A DNA stretch of 30,702 nt from Clostridia bacterium (GTDB lineage Bacteria > Bacillota_A > Clostridia > Oscillospirales > CAG-272), in contig JAGBRZ010000005.1 of NCBI GenBank assembly GCA_017632155.1, forward strand, positions 1-30,702, given 5' to 3'. Position numbers and translations under genes: made by a program. The notes beneath the pieces are model-generated. The model was not told the DNA's origin. It made no database searches and was given only the letters and a program-made list of their open reading frames with translations. Positions 17,338 through 24,757 of the stretch are shown in pieces; position 1 is the first letter of the stretch; every line of letters starts with the position of its first letter.

Positions 17338-18564
17338 CTATTCTTCCCCTCTTGCAAGAACTTTAAGTGTCGTATTCTTTCCAAGCGTTTCATACGATGC
17401 GCGCTTGATTCTTCCGATAATTATATCTCCGCCGCCCGCAACCGAAATATGAGCCTCGCCGACGGTGAGCTTCGGGGCGTCAAATTCACCCGAGCCGTTC
17501 ACTTTGAGCTTCAACGTATCGACCTCGCCGCCGCATTCAACGTCGCCGGACCCTGAAATGCTGATATTCATCTCGTCGCCCTCTACCTCGCTTGCTCTGA
17601 CGCTTCCACTTCCCGCAATGGTTATGAGAGGAGCGCAAAGCGACTCGGCTTCAATGTCGCCCGATCCGCTTATAGAAATATTCGTGCCGAAAGCGACACG
17701 ACCCACCTTTATGTCACCACTCCCCGCAATGCTGCAATGCATTCTGTTGCAATCAGCGGCAATAACATCTCCGCTTCCCGCAACCGATATTTCAAGGATA
17801 CCGCAAGTGGGCTCTATATCACAGTCAGATGAGCCGTTTACCGAGATTTTGAATACACCTCCACGGTCGCAAGGGAGATAAACGGTCAAGGTATTCCGCA
17901 AACGGCTCTGGAAATCCAAAATCGACTTTTTGAAAGATATTTCTAACGTGTCACCGTTTGCCTCGGTGATCAAATGCGATAAAAATTTCGAACTTCCGCT
18001 TGCCTCAACCCGTCCTTTGCCGTCAGCCGTACTCTTTATACGAAATGCGCAGGGCATAGTCAGCTTGGCTGTCACGGATGAAAAATCGGGAAAATCTCGG
18101 CAAAGCTCGCCCTTGACGCCGGCCGAAGTATCTTCGCGATCATCAGCCTCTATAAATCTTATCTCTCCGCCGCCGACATTCACAGCGTTACCGCGTTCAA
18201 GATCGGCGCGGCTTCCGTCGGTGAAATATGCGATATGGTTTTCCGAATCTATCCTCTCGGGTGTCTTGGAGGAATAGCAGGCGCGGTTATTATGCGAAAA
18301 TATGTAATTCAGTCCGTCCTTTTTCTGCGGGAACGGCACCACTTTGCCTTGGTCGCTCTCAACTCCGAAAAGGCTTTCGATCGGTATTCCCAACACCTCC
18401 GCAATTTCGGGAAAGAGCGTGACGTCGGGGTATCCGAGCCCGTTTTCCCACTTTGAGACCGCCTGCGGAGTGATTCCAAGCTTGTTCGCGAACGCTTCCT
18501 GAGTCATTCCCGCGCGGCGGCGTGCCTCAAGAACGATACTGCCGAAATTCTCTATTCCTGCCAT
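17338..18564 (-). CDS. HTH (XRE) regulator fused to a GIN-type beta-helix domain (DUF2807/DUF4097-like)
   Basis: A 408-residue protein. Residues 8-68 are an XRE-type helix-turn-helix (ARRRAGMTQEAFANKLGITP, then QAVSKWENGLGYPDVTLFPE). After a linker of about 100 residues comes a repeating beta-helix from about 170 to 400 with GSGD-like turns every 18-20 residues (263, 281, 300, 318, 338, 357, 377), as in the putative auto-transporter head GIN domain. No signal peptide or membrane helix is visible, so it should be cytoplasmic, unlike most GIN proteins. GGAGG lies 6 nt before the ATG at 18564. It has its own promoter and terminator. It probably binds DNA through the N-terminus; the beta-helix may be a sensor or oligomerisation surface (inference). 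Confidence 0.85.
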   Translation of the reverse strand: MAGIENFGSIVLEARRRAGMTQEAFANKLGITPQAVSKWENGLGYPDVTLFPEIAEVLGIPIESLFGVESDQGKVVPFPQKKDGLNYIFSHNNRACYSSKTPERIDSENHIAYFTDGSRADLERGNAVNVGGGEIRFIEADDREDTSAGVKGELCRDFPDFSSVTAKLTMPCAFRIKSTADGKGRVEASGSSKFLSHLITEANGDTLEISFKKSILDFQSRLRNTLTVYLPCDRGGVFKISVNGSSDCDIEPTCGILEISVAGSGDVIAADCNRMHCSIAGSGDIKVGRVAFGTNISISGSGDIEAESLCAPLITIAGSGSVRASEVEGDEMNISISGSGDVECGGEVDTLKLKVNGSGEFDAPKLTVGEAHISVAGGGDIIIGRIKRASYETLGKNTTLKVLARGEE

Positions 18565-18583
18565 TTTTGACCTCCGACGATTT

Positions 18584-18728
18584 AGCCAATTGTAAAACTG
18601 CGTTTTACAATAGAAGACCCGCGCGGCGGGGAACGCGCGCTTAGCTCGCCCCGGCGGTGTTTTTTCAGCAGCAAAGCCACCAAAAACAACGAATTATATT
18701 GAAATTTGCGTAATTTTGCAATTGGCTA
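18584..18728. mobile_element. MITE-like palindromic element, copy 2 (about 145 bp)
   Basis: Terminal inverted repeats AGCCAATTGTAAAA (left) and AGCCAATTGCAAAA (right, opposite strand), 13 of 14 identical. The left end forms ATTGTAAAAC/GTTTTACAAT around a TGC loop (18589-18611), as in copy 1. Inside, the stretch GGTGTTTTTTC..CAGCAAAGCC is shared with copy 1, while the GC-rich middle differs. No flanking direct repeat is obvious. It fills almost the whole leader between the HTH-GIN promoter (start near 18738) and its ribosome site, so it should be transcribed as a structured 5' leader. Confidence 0.7.
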
Positions 18729-18743
18729 TTATATATTAGCATA

Positions 18744-18772
18744 ATTATACAACAGAATTTCACAAAAGTCAA
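18744..18772 (-). promoter_or_regulatory. Promoter of the HTH-GIN gene
   Basis: On the minus strand TTGACT (18772-18767), a 17-bp spacer and TATAAT (18749-18744). Transcription would begin near 18738, just outside the palindromic element, giving a leader of about 170 nt that is almost entirely that element. Confidence 0.75.
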
Positions 18773-18844
18773 TCATCGCGAAGTTTAGAAATCGGTACGT
18801 TTGCATCGCTTATCTTGAGTTATACATAAAAAACACAACCGTCG

Positions 18845-18865
18845 GTTAAGTAATCTCATCTTAAC
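18845..18865. promoter_or_regulatory. Possible operator upstream of deoC
   Basis: GTTAAG at 18845-18850 and CTTAAC at 18860-18865 form a 6-bp inverted repeat with a 9-bp gap, ending 10 bp before the deoC -35 box. It could be a regulator site, but a short inverted repeat like this can occur by chance. Confidence 0.25.
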
Positions 18866-18874
18866 AAAACCTTG

Positions 18875-18903
18875 TTGATTTTTCCCATAATTTGTGATAT
18901 AAT
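18875..18903 (+). promoter_or_regulatory. Promoter of deoC-mscL
   Basis: TTGATT (18875-18880), 17-bp spacer, TATAAT (18898-18903). The transcript would begin near 18910, with a leader of about 30 nt carrying GGAGG at 18926-18930, eight nt before the deoC ATG. Confidence 0.75.
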
Positions 18904-18938
18904 ACTATATATCGAATAAAAACCCGGAGGTCATAAAA

Positions 18939-19604
18939 ATGACGAAACAGGAACTTCTTAAATACGCTGACCATACTCTCCTTGCCCCCACGGCTACCGA
19001 GGAGCAGATCAAGGTTATCTGCGACGATGCCATTAAGTATGAAACCGCATCCGTCTGCATTCCCGCATCATACATCGCCTTTGCCCGCGACTATACCGAG
19101 GGCAAGCTCAATCTTTGCACCGTTATCGGATTCCCTCTCGGTTACAGCACCACAGCAGTTAAATGCGCCGAGGCTCGCGACGCTATCGCAAACGGAGCAA
19201 ACGAAATCGATATGGTTGCCAACATCTGCAACATCAAAAACGGCAAGTTCGACCTTGTCGAGGAGGACATCCGCGAGGTCAAGAAGGCTTGCGGCGACAA
19301 GATTCTCAAGGTAATCATTGAAACTTGTCTTTTGACAGATGAAGAAAAGATCAAAATGTGCAAGATCGTCGGCGCGGCGGGCGCGGACTACATTAAGACC
19401 TCCACCGGATTCTCCACCGGCGGAGCAACCCGAGAGGACATTGCTCTTTTTGCTGCAAACGTACCCGAAGGCGTAAAGATCAAAGCCGCAGGCGGAATCC
19501 GCTCATTTGATGATGCAGAGGCATTCGTAAAGCTCGGCGCAACCCGTCTTGGCACAAGTGCGCTCGTCAAGCTCATGAAGGCTGAAGAAGTCAAGGGATA
19601 CTGA
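18939..19604 (+). CDS. deoC: Deoxyribose-phosphate aldolase
   Basis: Cleaves 2-deoxyribose 5-phosphate to acetaldehyde and glyceraldehyde 3-phosphate, in deoxynucleoside catabolism. The 221-residue class I aldolase has GFPLGYST (64-71), NEIDMV with D91, the Schiff-base lysine K153 in [14 protein letters not shown], and K182 in IKAAGGIR, so all key residues are present. GGAGG is 8 nt before the ATG. It overlaps mscL by one base (TGATG), so the two are co-translated. No other deo gene (phosphorylase, phosphopentomutase) lies nearby, and pairing with a mechanosensitive channel is not an obvious pathway link. Confidence 0.97.
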   Translation: MTKQELLKYADHTLLAPTATEEQIKVICDDAIKYETASVCIPASYIAFARDYTEGKLNLCTVIGFPLGYSTTAVKCAEARDAIANGANEIDMVANICNIKNGKFDLVEEDIREVKKACGDKILKVIIETCLLTDEEKIKMCKIVGAAGADYIKTSTGFSTGGATREDIALFAANVPEGVKIKAAGGIRSFDDAEAFVKLGATRLGTSALVKLMKAEEVKGY

Positions 19605-20230
19605 TGAACAACTATATAGGCGAATTCAAAAAATTCATCAACCGCGGCAACGTTGTTGATATGTCGGTCGGTGTCATCGTCGGTAGTGCATTTACAGCGA
19701 TCGTCACCGCGATGAGTAACAATATTTTAAAGCCGATAGTCAATTTTCTTTTGGCAACTCTTTTTGATGCCGATTCTCTCAGCGAGATCTATACCTATCT
19801 TAAAATTGCTTACAAAGACACGCTTGATGAAGCCGGCGCAGTCATAGGTCAAGAGATCGATCTTGCAAACTCGATCTACATCGATTGGGGGGCATTCATC
19901 AACGCCGTTATCAACTTCTTTCTGATCGCACTCGTTCTCTTCACCATTGTGAAAATAATCAACAAGGTCCGCGCCGAGCAAAAGGAATTTGCAGAAAAAG
20001 TCGCAAAGAACACCCTTGACCGCAAGGAAAGAAAAGAACTCAAGGCACACGGTATCAGTATTCGTGATAAAGCGGCAGTCGAGGCGTATTTTGACGAAAA
20101 GAAACGCCTTGCCGATGAGGCAGCCGCAAAAGCCAAGGCAGAAGCAGAAGAAAAGGCACGCATTGAGCGCGAAAAGAATCCCACGGCTGAGGATCTTCTC
20201 AAAAAGATACTTGAAGTTATCAGCAAATAA
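19604..20230 (+). CDS. mscL: Large-conductance mechanosensitive channel with an extended cytoplasmic tail
   Basis: Releases solutes on hypo-osmotic shock. The N-terminus matches MscL well (FKKFINRGNVVDMSVGVIVG, residues 8-27), with TM1 about 17-45 and TM2 about 97-120. The protein is 208 residues against about 130-150 usually. The extra length is a charged, Lys/Glu/Ala-rich segment (about 122-190, e.g. DEAAAKAKAEAEEKARIE), predicted to be helical or coiled coil. It is followed by a C-terminal NPTAEDLLKKILEVISK that resembles the normal MscL tail helix. The ATG shares its A with the deoC stop. A strong terminator follows. Channel identity is secure; the insert's role is unknown. Confidence 0.94.
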   Translation: MNNYIGEFKKFINRGNVVDMSVGVIVGSAFTAIVTAMSNNILKPIVNFLLATLFDADSLSEIYTYLKIAYKDTLDEAGAVIGQEIDLANSIYIDWGAFINAVINFFLIALVLFTIVKIINKVRAEQKEFAEKVAKNTLDRKERKELKAHGISIRDKAAVEAYFDEKKRLADEAAAKAKAEAEEKARIEREKNPTAEDLLKKILEVISK

Positions 20231-20236
20231 TCATTT

Positions 20237-20264
20237 CGGATGCCCTGCGCGGGCATCCGTTTTT
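20237..20264 (+). terminator. Intrinsic terminator after mscL
   Basis: CGGATGCCC (20237-20245), loop TGCGC, GGGCATCCG (20251-20259), then TTTTT. A 9-bp GC-rich stem starting 6 bp past the mscL stop. Confidence 0.95.
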
Positions 20265-20350
20265 ATGCGCTTTTTGAACAAAGTCAAAAGATTCGCACGC
20301 GTCTATATTTGTAAAATCCGCCAATCTTAGAAAAAAGTTTGAAAAACAGG

Positions 20351-20379
20351 TTGACAAAATGGAAAAAATCGTATATAAT
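20351..20379 (+). promoter_or_regulatory. Promoter of the feo operon
   Basis: Perfect TTGACA (20351-20356), 17-bp spacer and TATAAT (20374-20379). The expected start is near 20386, so the two palindromes at 20396-20432 lie at about +10 to +47, where a bound repressor would block initiation or early elongation. Confidence 0.9.
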
Positions 20380-20395
20380 TATGTACATAAGCACA

Positions 20396-20411
20396 GTTAG
20401 CGTAAGCTAAC
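20396..20411. promoter_or_regulatory. feo operator palindrome 1
   Basis: GTTAGCGTAAGCTAAC, i.e. GTTAGC-N4-GCTAAC with perfect 6-bp arms. The half-site GTTAG resembles the half-site of DtxR/IdeR iron boxes (GTTAGSCTAAC core), but the spacing is wider. Regulator unproven. Confidence 0.7.
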
Positions 20412-20416
20412 CAATA

Positions 20417-20432
20417 GTTAGTTTACGCTAAC
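20417..20432. promoter_or_regulatory. feo operator palindrome 2
   Basis: GTTAGTTTACGCTAAC, the same 16-bp layout with one arm mismatch, starting exactly 21 bp after palindrome 1, i.e. about two helical turns, so two dimers could bind the same DNA face. The two sites together also form a longer nested inverted repeat (GTTAGCGTAA with TTACGCTAAC) that could fold in RNA. Confidence 0.65.
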
Positions 20433-20466
20433 TTAAGCAAAAATCTGTAGAATTTTCGGTGATAAA

Positions 20467-20679
20467 ATGACGCTCAGAGATGCTATCGAAGGCAAAGAAT
20501 ATATAATAAAAGAGATCAACACGGATGACGAAGAGCTCAATGCTTTTCTCTTCTCCCTCGGTTGCTACAGTGGCGAGGCGATCACCGTTGTAACAAAAAG
20601 ACGAAAAGGCTGCACCGTTTCCATCAAGGACGGCAGATACAGCATAGATAATCAGTTGGCAGAAGCTATTATAATTTAA
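20467..20679 (+). CDS. feoA: FeoA, cytoplasmic ferrous iron transport accessory protein
   Basis: A 70-residue SH3-like FeoA protein (MTLRDAIEGKEYIIKEINTD, LFSLGCYSGEAITVV), thought to act on the FeoB GTPase domain. In the family a conserved LxxxGxxxGxxI/V core is seen here as LGCYSGEAITV. It is the first gene of the operon. The ribosome site is poor (GGTGAT shortly before the ATG), suggesting modest translation or a start affected by the upstream structured operator RNA. Confidence 0.92.
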   Translation: MTLRDAIEGKEYIIKEINTDDEELNAFLFSLGCYSGEAITVVTKRRKGCTVSIKDGRYSIDNQLAEAIII

Positions 20680-20716
20680 AAAAATTTAATGGCTCTGCCA
20701 ATTATCGCGGCGTGTA

Positions 20717-20732
20717 GTTAGCCTCTGCTAAC
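20717..20732. promoter_or_regulatory. feo operator palindrome 3, between feoA and feoB
   Basis: GTTAGCCTCTGCTAAC, again GTTAGC-N4-GCTAAC with perfect arms, in the 99-bp gap between feoA and feoB. It supports a separate control point for feoB, for example an internal promoter or a roadblock. No convincing -35/-10 pair is visible here. Confidence 0.65.
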
Positions 20733-20778
20733 CAACAGGTAGTAAAATATTTATTTACATAAGGAGATAATTCCCTAA

Positions 20779-22800
20779 ATGAGAATTGCTTTAACAGGAA
20801 ATCCCAATTCGGGAAAAACCACGATGTTCAACGCCCTTACCGGCTCAAACGAAAAGGTCGGCAACTGGGCAGGTGTAACGGTTGACAAAAAGGAACACGC
20901 AATCAAAAAATCCTTCTATTCGGGAGAAGAACAGCTTATCGCCGTTGACCTTCCCGGTGCATATTCGATGTCCCCTTTCACAAGCGAGGAAAGTGTGACA
21001 AGCGAATACGTTAAGAATTCCAATCCCGATGCTATCATTAATATTGTTGATGCCACCAACCTCAGCAGAAGCCTCTTCTTCACCACCCAGCTTCTCGAGC
21101 TTGGAATTCCCGTTGTTGTTGCTCTCAACAAGAGCGATATAAACAAGAAAAAGAAAACGGACATCGACGCGGACAAGCTTTCCGCAAAGCTCGGTTGTCC
21201 CGTTATTAACACCACCGCAACCTCGGCAGACGGACTCAAGGCTCTCATCGACTCGGTAATCGCTCACATCGGAAAAGGACAGGTTGCCCCCTATTCTCAG
21301 GGCAATATAGATCTTACAAGCAAAACCGAAGTTCAGGCGGCAGACCGCAAGCGTTTTGACTTCGTCAACAAGATCGTAAAAGAAGTCGAGCACCGTGCGG
21401 TAAAGACCAATCAGCGCAACATCGGCGATACCATCGACGATATTCTGACGAACAAATGGCTCGGCATTCCGATATTTGCCGTTGTTATGTTCCTCGTCTT
21501 CCAGATCTCTCAGACCTGGCTTGGAACTTGGATCGCGGAGGGATACGAATTTGAAAACGGAACAACCATCCCCGGTCTTGTAACCCTCATTGAAATGTTC
21601 GGCGAATGGGTCGGCTCGCTTATGGTTGACGCCTCGCCCATACTCTACGCCCTTGTGGTTGACGGCATTATCGGCGGTGTAGGAGCCGTTGTCGGTTTTC
21701 TTCCCCTCGTTATGGTAATGTATTTCCTCATTGCTCTTCTTGAGGACTGCGGATATATGGCTCGTGTTTCTGTCGTTCTTGACCCCATCTTCAAGAAGGT
21801 TGGACTTTCCGGCAAATCCGTCATCCCCTTCGTTATCGGCATCGGATGCGCAGTTCCCGGAGTTATGGCTTGCCGTACCATCCGTGACGAGCGCGAACGC
21901 CGCGCAACCGCAATGATCACACCCTTTATGCCTTGCGGTGCAAAGATCCCCGTGATCTCTCTCTTTGCGGGCGCGTTCTTCGACAATGCGGGTTGGGTCA
22001 GCTGGGTAATGTACCTTTCCGGCATCATAGTCATCTTCCTTGCCGCACTGCTTGTCAATGCCATCACCGGAAGCAAGAAGAGATCCTTCTTCATCATGGA
22101 GCTTCCCGAATATAAAGTTCCTTCTTTCTGGCGCGCATTCACATCAATGTGCAGCCGCGGTTGGTCATACATAGTCAAGGCGGCAACCATCATTCTGCTT
22201 TGCAACACCGCAGTTCACATTATGCAAACCTTCACCTGGTCCTTCACGGTTGCGGAAAGCGCAGACCACTCGATCCTTGCAACCATTGCATCTCCCTTCG
22301 CATACCTTCTTGTCCCCGTAGTCGGCGTCCTTTCCTGGCAGCTTGCGGCGGCGACAGTAACCGGATTTATCGCTAAGGAAAACGTTGTCGGCACACTTGC
22401 CGTATGCTTTGTAGGCCTTGAAAACCTCATCAACATCGAAGATCTTGAAATGATCGAAGGCTCGGGCGCAGAGGTTGCGGGCATCATTGCCATCACCAAG
22501 GCAGCGGCACTTGCATATCTTATGTTCAACCTCTTCTCTCCCCCTTGCTTTGCGGCTATCGGCTCAATGAACTCCGAGCTCAAGAGTGCAAAATGGCTTT
22601 GGAGCGGAATCGGCCTTCAGCTTGGTGTCGGATTCACCATCGGCTATCTCGTTAACACAATTGGCACTCTCATCACCGCTCCCTCCGCGCTCAATATCGG
22701 CGGCGTTATCGGAGGCGCGGTTGCAGTAGCAGCATTCGCAGCTATCCTCGCAGCGCTTATAGCAAAAAACAACAAGCGCGTAGCTTCACTTAAAAAGTAA
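20779..22800 (+). CDS. feoB: Ferrous iron transporter FeoB
   Basis: A 673-residue membrane protein that imports Fe(II). The N-terminal G domain has G1 GNPNSGKT (7-14), G2 threonine in VGNWAGVT (27-34), G3 DLPG (57-60) and G4 NKSD (117-120). It is followed by the helical spacer to about residue 200 and then a membrane domain with repeated Gate segments (e.g. GIGCAVPGVMACRTI and, in the second half, PPCFAAIGSMNSELKS). All hallmark motifs are present. AAGGAG lies 12 nt before the ATG, a slightly long spacing. The stop overlaps the next small gene (TAATG). An operator palindrome lies 46 bp upstream of the start. Confidence 0.97.
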   Translation: MRIALTGNPNSGKTTMFNALTGSNEKVGNWAGVTVDKKEHAIKKSFYSGEEQLIAVDLPGAYSMSPFTSEESVTSEYVKNSNPDAIINIVDATNLSRSLFFTTQLLELGIPVVVALNKSDINKKKKTDIDADKLSAKLGCPVINTTATSADGLKALIDSVIAHIGKGQVAPYSQGNIDLTSKTEVQAADRKRFDFVNKIVKEVEHRAVKTNQRNIGDTIDDILTNKWLGIPIFAVVMFLVFQISQTWLGTWIAEGYEFENGTTIPGLVTLIEMFGEWVGSLMVDASPILYALVVDGIIGGVGAVVGFLPLVMVMYFLIALLEDCGYMARVSVVLDPIFKKVGLSGKSVIPFVIGIGCAVPGVMACRTIRDERERRATAMITPFMPCGAKIPVISLFAGAFFDNAGWVSWVMYLSGIIVIFLAALLVNAITGSKKRSFFIMELPEYKVPSFWRAFTSMCSRGWSYIVKAATIILLCNTAVHIMQTFTWSFTVAESADHSILATIASPFAYLLVPVVGVLSWQLAAATVTGFIAKENVVGTLAVCFVGLENLINIEDLEMIEGSGAEVAGIIAITKAAALAYLMFNLFSPPCFAAIGSMNSELKSAKWLWSGIGLQLGVGFTIGYLVNTIGTLITAPSALNIGGVIGGAVAVAAFAAILAALIAKNNKRVASLKK

Positions 22801-22961
22801 TGGAACATCTTACAGACATAATCGTCATTCTCATAGTTGCCGCAGTGATCGGCGCAATATGCTTCTATCTTCACAGACAGAAGAAAAAGGGCGTAAAATG
22901 CATCGGTTGCCCCTATGCAAAAGAATGCTCGGGCAAATGCGGAATGAACAAAGAGAAATAA
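22800..22961 (+). CDS. FeoB-associated Cys-rich membrane protein
   Basis: A 53-residue protein with one N-terminal membrane helix (MEHLTDIIVILIVAAVIGAI, then CFY), a basic stretch HRQKKK, and a Cys-rich tail KCIGCPYAKECSGKCG with four cysteines in C-x2-C-x5-C-x3-C order. This matches the small FeoB-associated Cys-rich family, which is often downstream of feoB in Firmicutes and possibly handles iron at the channel mouth. Its ATG shares one base with the feoB TAA, so it is translationally coupled. A terminator follows 9 bp after the stop. Its shortness makes it easy to miss. Confidence 0.92.
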   Translation: MEHLTDIIVILIVAAVIGAICFYLHRQKKKGVKCIGCPYAKECSGKCGMNKEK

Positions 22962-22969
22962 AATTCAAG

Positions 22970-23001
22970 GCGGCTGACTCAAAATCGAGTCAGCCGCTTT
23001 C
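22970..23001 (+). terminator. Intrinsic terminator of the feo operon
   Basis: GCGGCTGACTC (22970-22980), loop AAAATC, GAGTCAGCCGC (22987-22997), then TTTCT. An 11-bp perfect stem. Confidence 0.9.
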
Positions 23002-23016
23002 TGTGTCGAGATCCAC

Positions 23017-23048
23017 TTGACAAACTTTCGGAAATATGATAATATAAT
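23017..23048 (+). promoter_or_regulatory. Candidate promoter of the GLUG-repeat surface protein gene
   Basis: TTGACA at 23017-23022 is perfect, but the best TATAAT (23043-23048) is 20 bp away, too far. TAATAT (23040-23045) gives 17 bp and GATAAT (23038-23043) gives 15 bp. One of these probably serves as the -10 box; the gene starts about 30 bp later. Confidence 0.5.
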
Positions 23049-23077
23049 ATTACAATAAAAACGAAAGAGGTGCACTA

Positions 23078-24757
23078 ATGAAAAAGATGTTTATCTGCCT
23101 TTTGAGCATAATTATGATCATCTCTACGTTTCCTTTTGTGACTGCGGCGATGCCGGGAACTCCGATCTCAACTGCCGACGAATTTCTGGCAATGGATCCC
23201 CACGGAGAATATTATCTGACCGCCGACATAACTCTGCCGAGGACTTATTATAAACCTTTTGAAGGTACTATCAACGGAAACGGCAAAACATTGACCATTT
23301 CCGCGCCCATATTCGAGGATTTTTCGGGCAAGGTCGAAAACCTGACCATTGCGGGCAAAGTTGTCAAAACCGATGAAGATGCATCCGCTTTTACCCTGAC
23401 GTCTTCAAAAGGTTTCGAGGCAATAAACTGCACAAACAATGCAAACGTAACCGTTATGGGTTACGCAAAATATGCCTCGGGTTTCGTGGGTACTTGCTAT
23501 AATGCCACCGTTAAATTCACGAACTGCGTCAACAACGGCGCGATATACCTTGATTCGACTGCCGATGAAAAGCAACGCGTGGGAGGATTCGGTTCGATAA
23601 TCGACACGGTAATAATGAACGGCTGTGTCAACAATGGCAACATCTATTTGAACGGCAATATCGGCATCGCGGGCGGACTTGTTGCAAAAGTAGCTCTCAA
23701 TGCCGCCCAAAACCACCTTGAAATTTACAACTCGACCAACAACGGAAACGTCACGGTTGAGGACACCTATATTGCTGCAGACGGTACTCCGGGTACAGGA
23801 GCTGCCGATGCAGGTGGACTTGTTGGTAATGTCGGTGTAAAAGGTAACAGCGGCGTTTACAAAATATGGGGCTGCACCAACAACGGTAATATCGAAGGGC
23901 ACTACCGCACGGGCGGTTTGGTTGGATATTGTTATGCAAGCCAATCGAACGCATTTATTGATATGCAGTTCTGCATCAATACGGGCAATGTCACCTATGG
24001 ACGAACTCAAAAGCCTGACGACAAAATATACTATGATTATGCTTCTGCATTAGTTGCCTACACCAACTCTGCTTTTACAACTATTAAATATTGCATCGAT
24101 ACCGGAAGCATCACAAAACGCGAAGGCTCGATTTCTGCTTTCGATTTCAACATTTTTGTCGGAAGTTCTTCTGCCGACACAAGCATGTACGATGTCAACG
24201 CCGTCTATATGCTTCACAAAGATCAGTATAAATACTTTTCTTATACCGATCACAATTTGGCAGCATCTTACGCCAACACCTACTTATTCGAGCCCTACGA
24301 AGGTGTTATACGCACCACTCTCGAGGACCTCGCCTCGGGCAAGGTTGCTTATGAAATAAACCTCGCGGCGAAAAATGATATTTACAGCGACTCGGCGTAT
24401 AAATCCGGCTTAGCTTTTTATCAAAAGATCGGCGAGGACGCGCTTCCCTCGGTTGACAAAAGTCGCGGTTGGGTAGTGCTTTCGGGCGACACCTATATAA
24501 ACGGAGAAAACGTAACCGAAACGAACCCGCCGGAAACGACTGCCGCTCCCGAAACGACATCTGCTCCCGTGACTACAAAGGCTCCCGAAACCGCTGTCTC
24601 ACCATCGGTGACAACTTCACCAGAAACCGAGCCGCCCGTACAGAGTGGGTGCGGAGGGTTCTCGTGCTATGCGATTCTTATTGTCATAGTATGTACCTCG
24701 TGCCTTTGGAAAAAGTGGACAGTGGTTAGTGGACAGCGGACAGAAAGATGCGAATGA
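23078..24757 (+). CDS. Secreted, membrane-anchored GLUG-like repeat surface protein
   Basis: A 559-residue protein with a signal peptide (MKKMFICLLSIIMIISTFPF, cleavage likely near VTA-AMPG) and a beta-helical repeat region (about 50-350) containing GLUG-like units (SGFVGTCYN, GGFGSIIDT, GGLVAKV, GGLVGNVG, GGLVGYCY) and repeated CxNNGN motifs. A Thr/Pro/Glu stalk (about 485-520, repeated PETT/APETT) leads to a C-terminal membrane anchor GCGGFSCYAILIVIVCTSCL ending WKK. It probably sits on the outer face of the cell as an adhesin-like or polymer-contacting protein. The last 13 codons (WTVVSGQRTERCE) lie in the arm of a 240-bp inverted-repeat element, so the original stop has probably been replaced. 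GAAAGAGG precedes the ATG. Confidence 0.85.
   Translation: MKKMFICLLSIIMIISTFPFVTAAMPGTPISTADEFLAMDPHGEYYLTADITLPRTYYKPFEGTINGNGKTLTISAPIFEDFSGKVENLTIAGKVVKTDEDASAFTLTSSKGFEAINCTNNANVTVMGYAKYASGFVGTCYNATVKFTNCVNNGAIYLDSTADEKQRVGGFGSIIDTVIMNGCVNNGNIYLNGNIGIAGGLVAKVALNAAQNHLEIYNSTNNGNVTVEDTYIAADGTPGTGAADAGGLVGNVGVKGNSGVYKIWGCTNNGNIEGHYRTGGLVGYCYASQSNAFIDMQFCINTGNVTYGRTQKPDDKIYYDYASALVAYTNSAFTTIKYCIDTGSITKREGSISAFDFNIFVGSSSADTSMYDVNAVYMLHKDQYKYFSYTDHNLAASYANTYLFEPYEGVIRTTLEDLASGKVAYEINLAAKNDIYSDSAYKSGLAFYQKIGEDALPSVDKSRGWVVLSGDTYINGENVTETNPPETTAAPETTSAPVTTKAPETAVSPSVTTSPETEPPVQSGCGGFSCYAILIVIVCTSCLWKKWTVVSGQRTERCE

Noticed and set aside
17035..18728. Composite transposon carrying the HTH-GIN gene
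   Set aside because: The two elements are short, lack a transposase, differ in length and only copy 1 has a clear flanking direct repeat, so independent insertions are simpler.
20396..20432. Riboswitch in the feoA leader
   Set aside because: The structure is explained by two tandem DNA palindromes, and the same palindrome recurs before feoB; no riboswitch core was recognised.
23017..23048. Consensus promoter TTGACA with TATAAT at 23043
   Set aside because: The spacing is 20 bp, too long for a standard sigma site, so a nearby weaker -10 is preferred.
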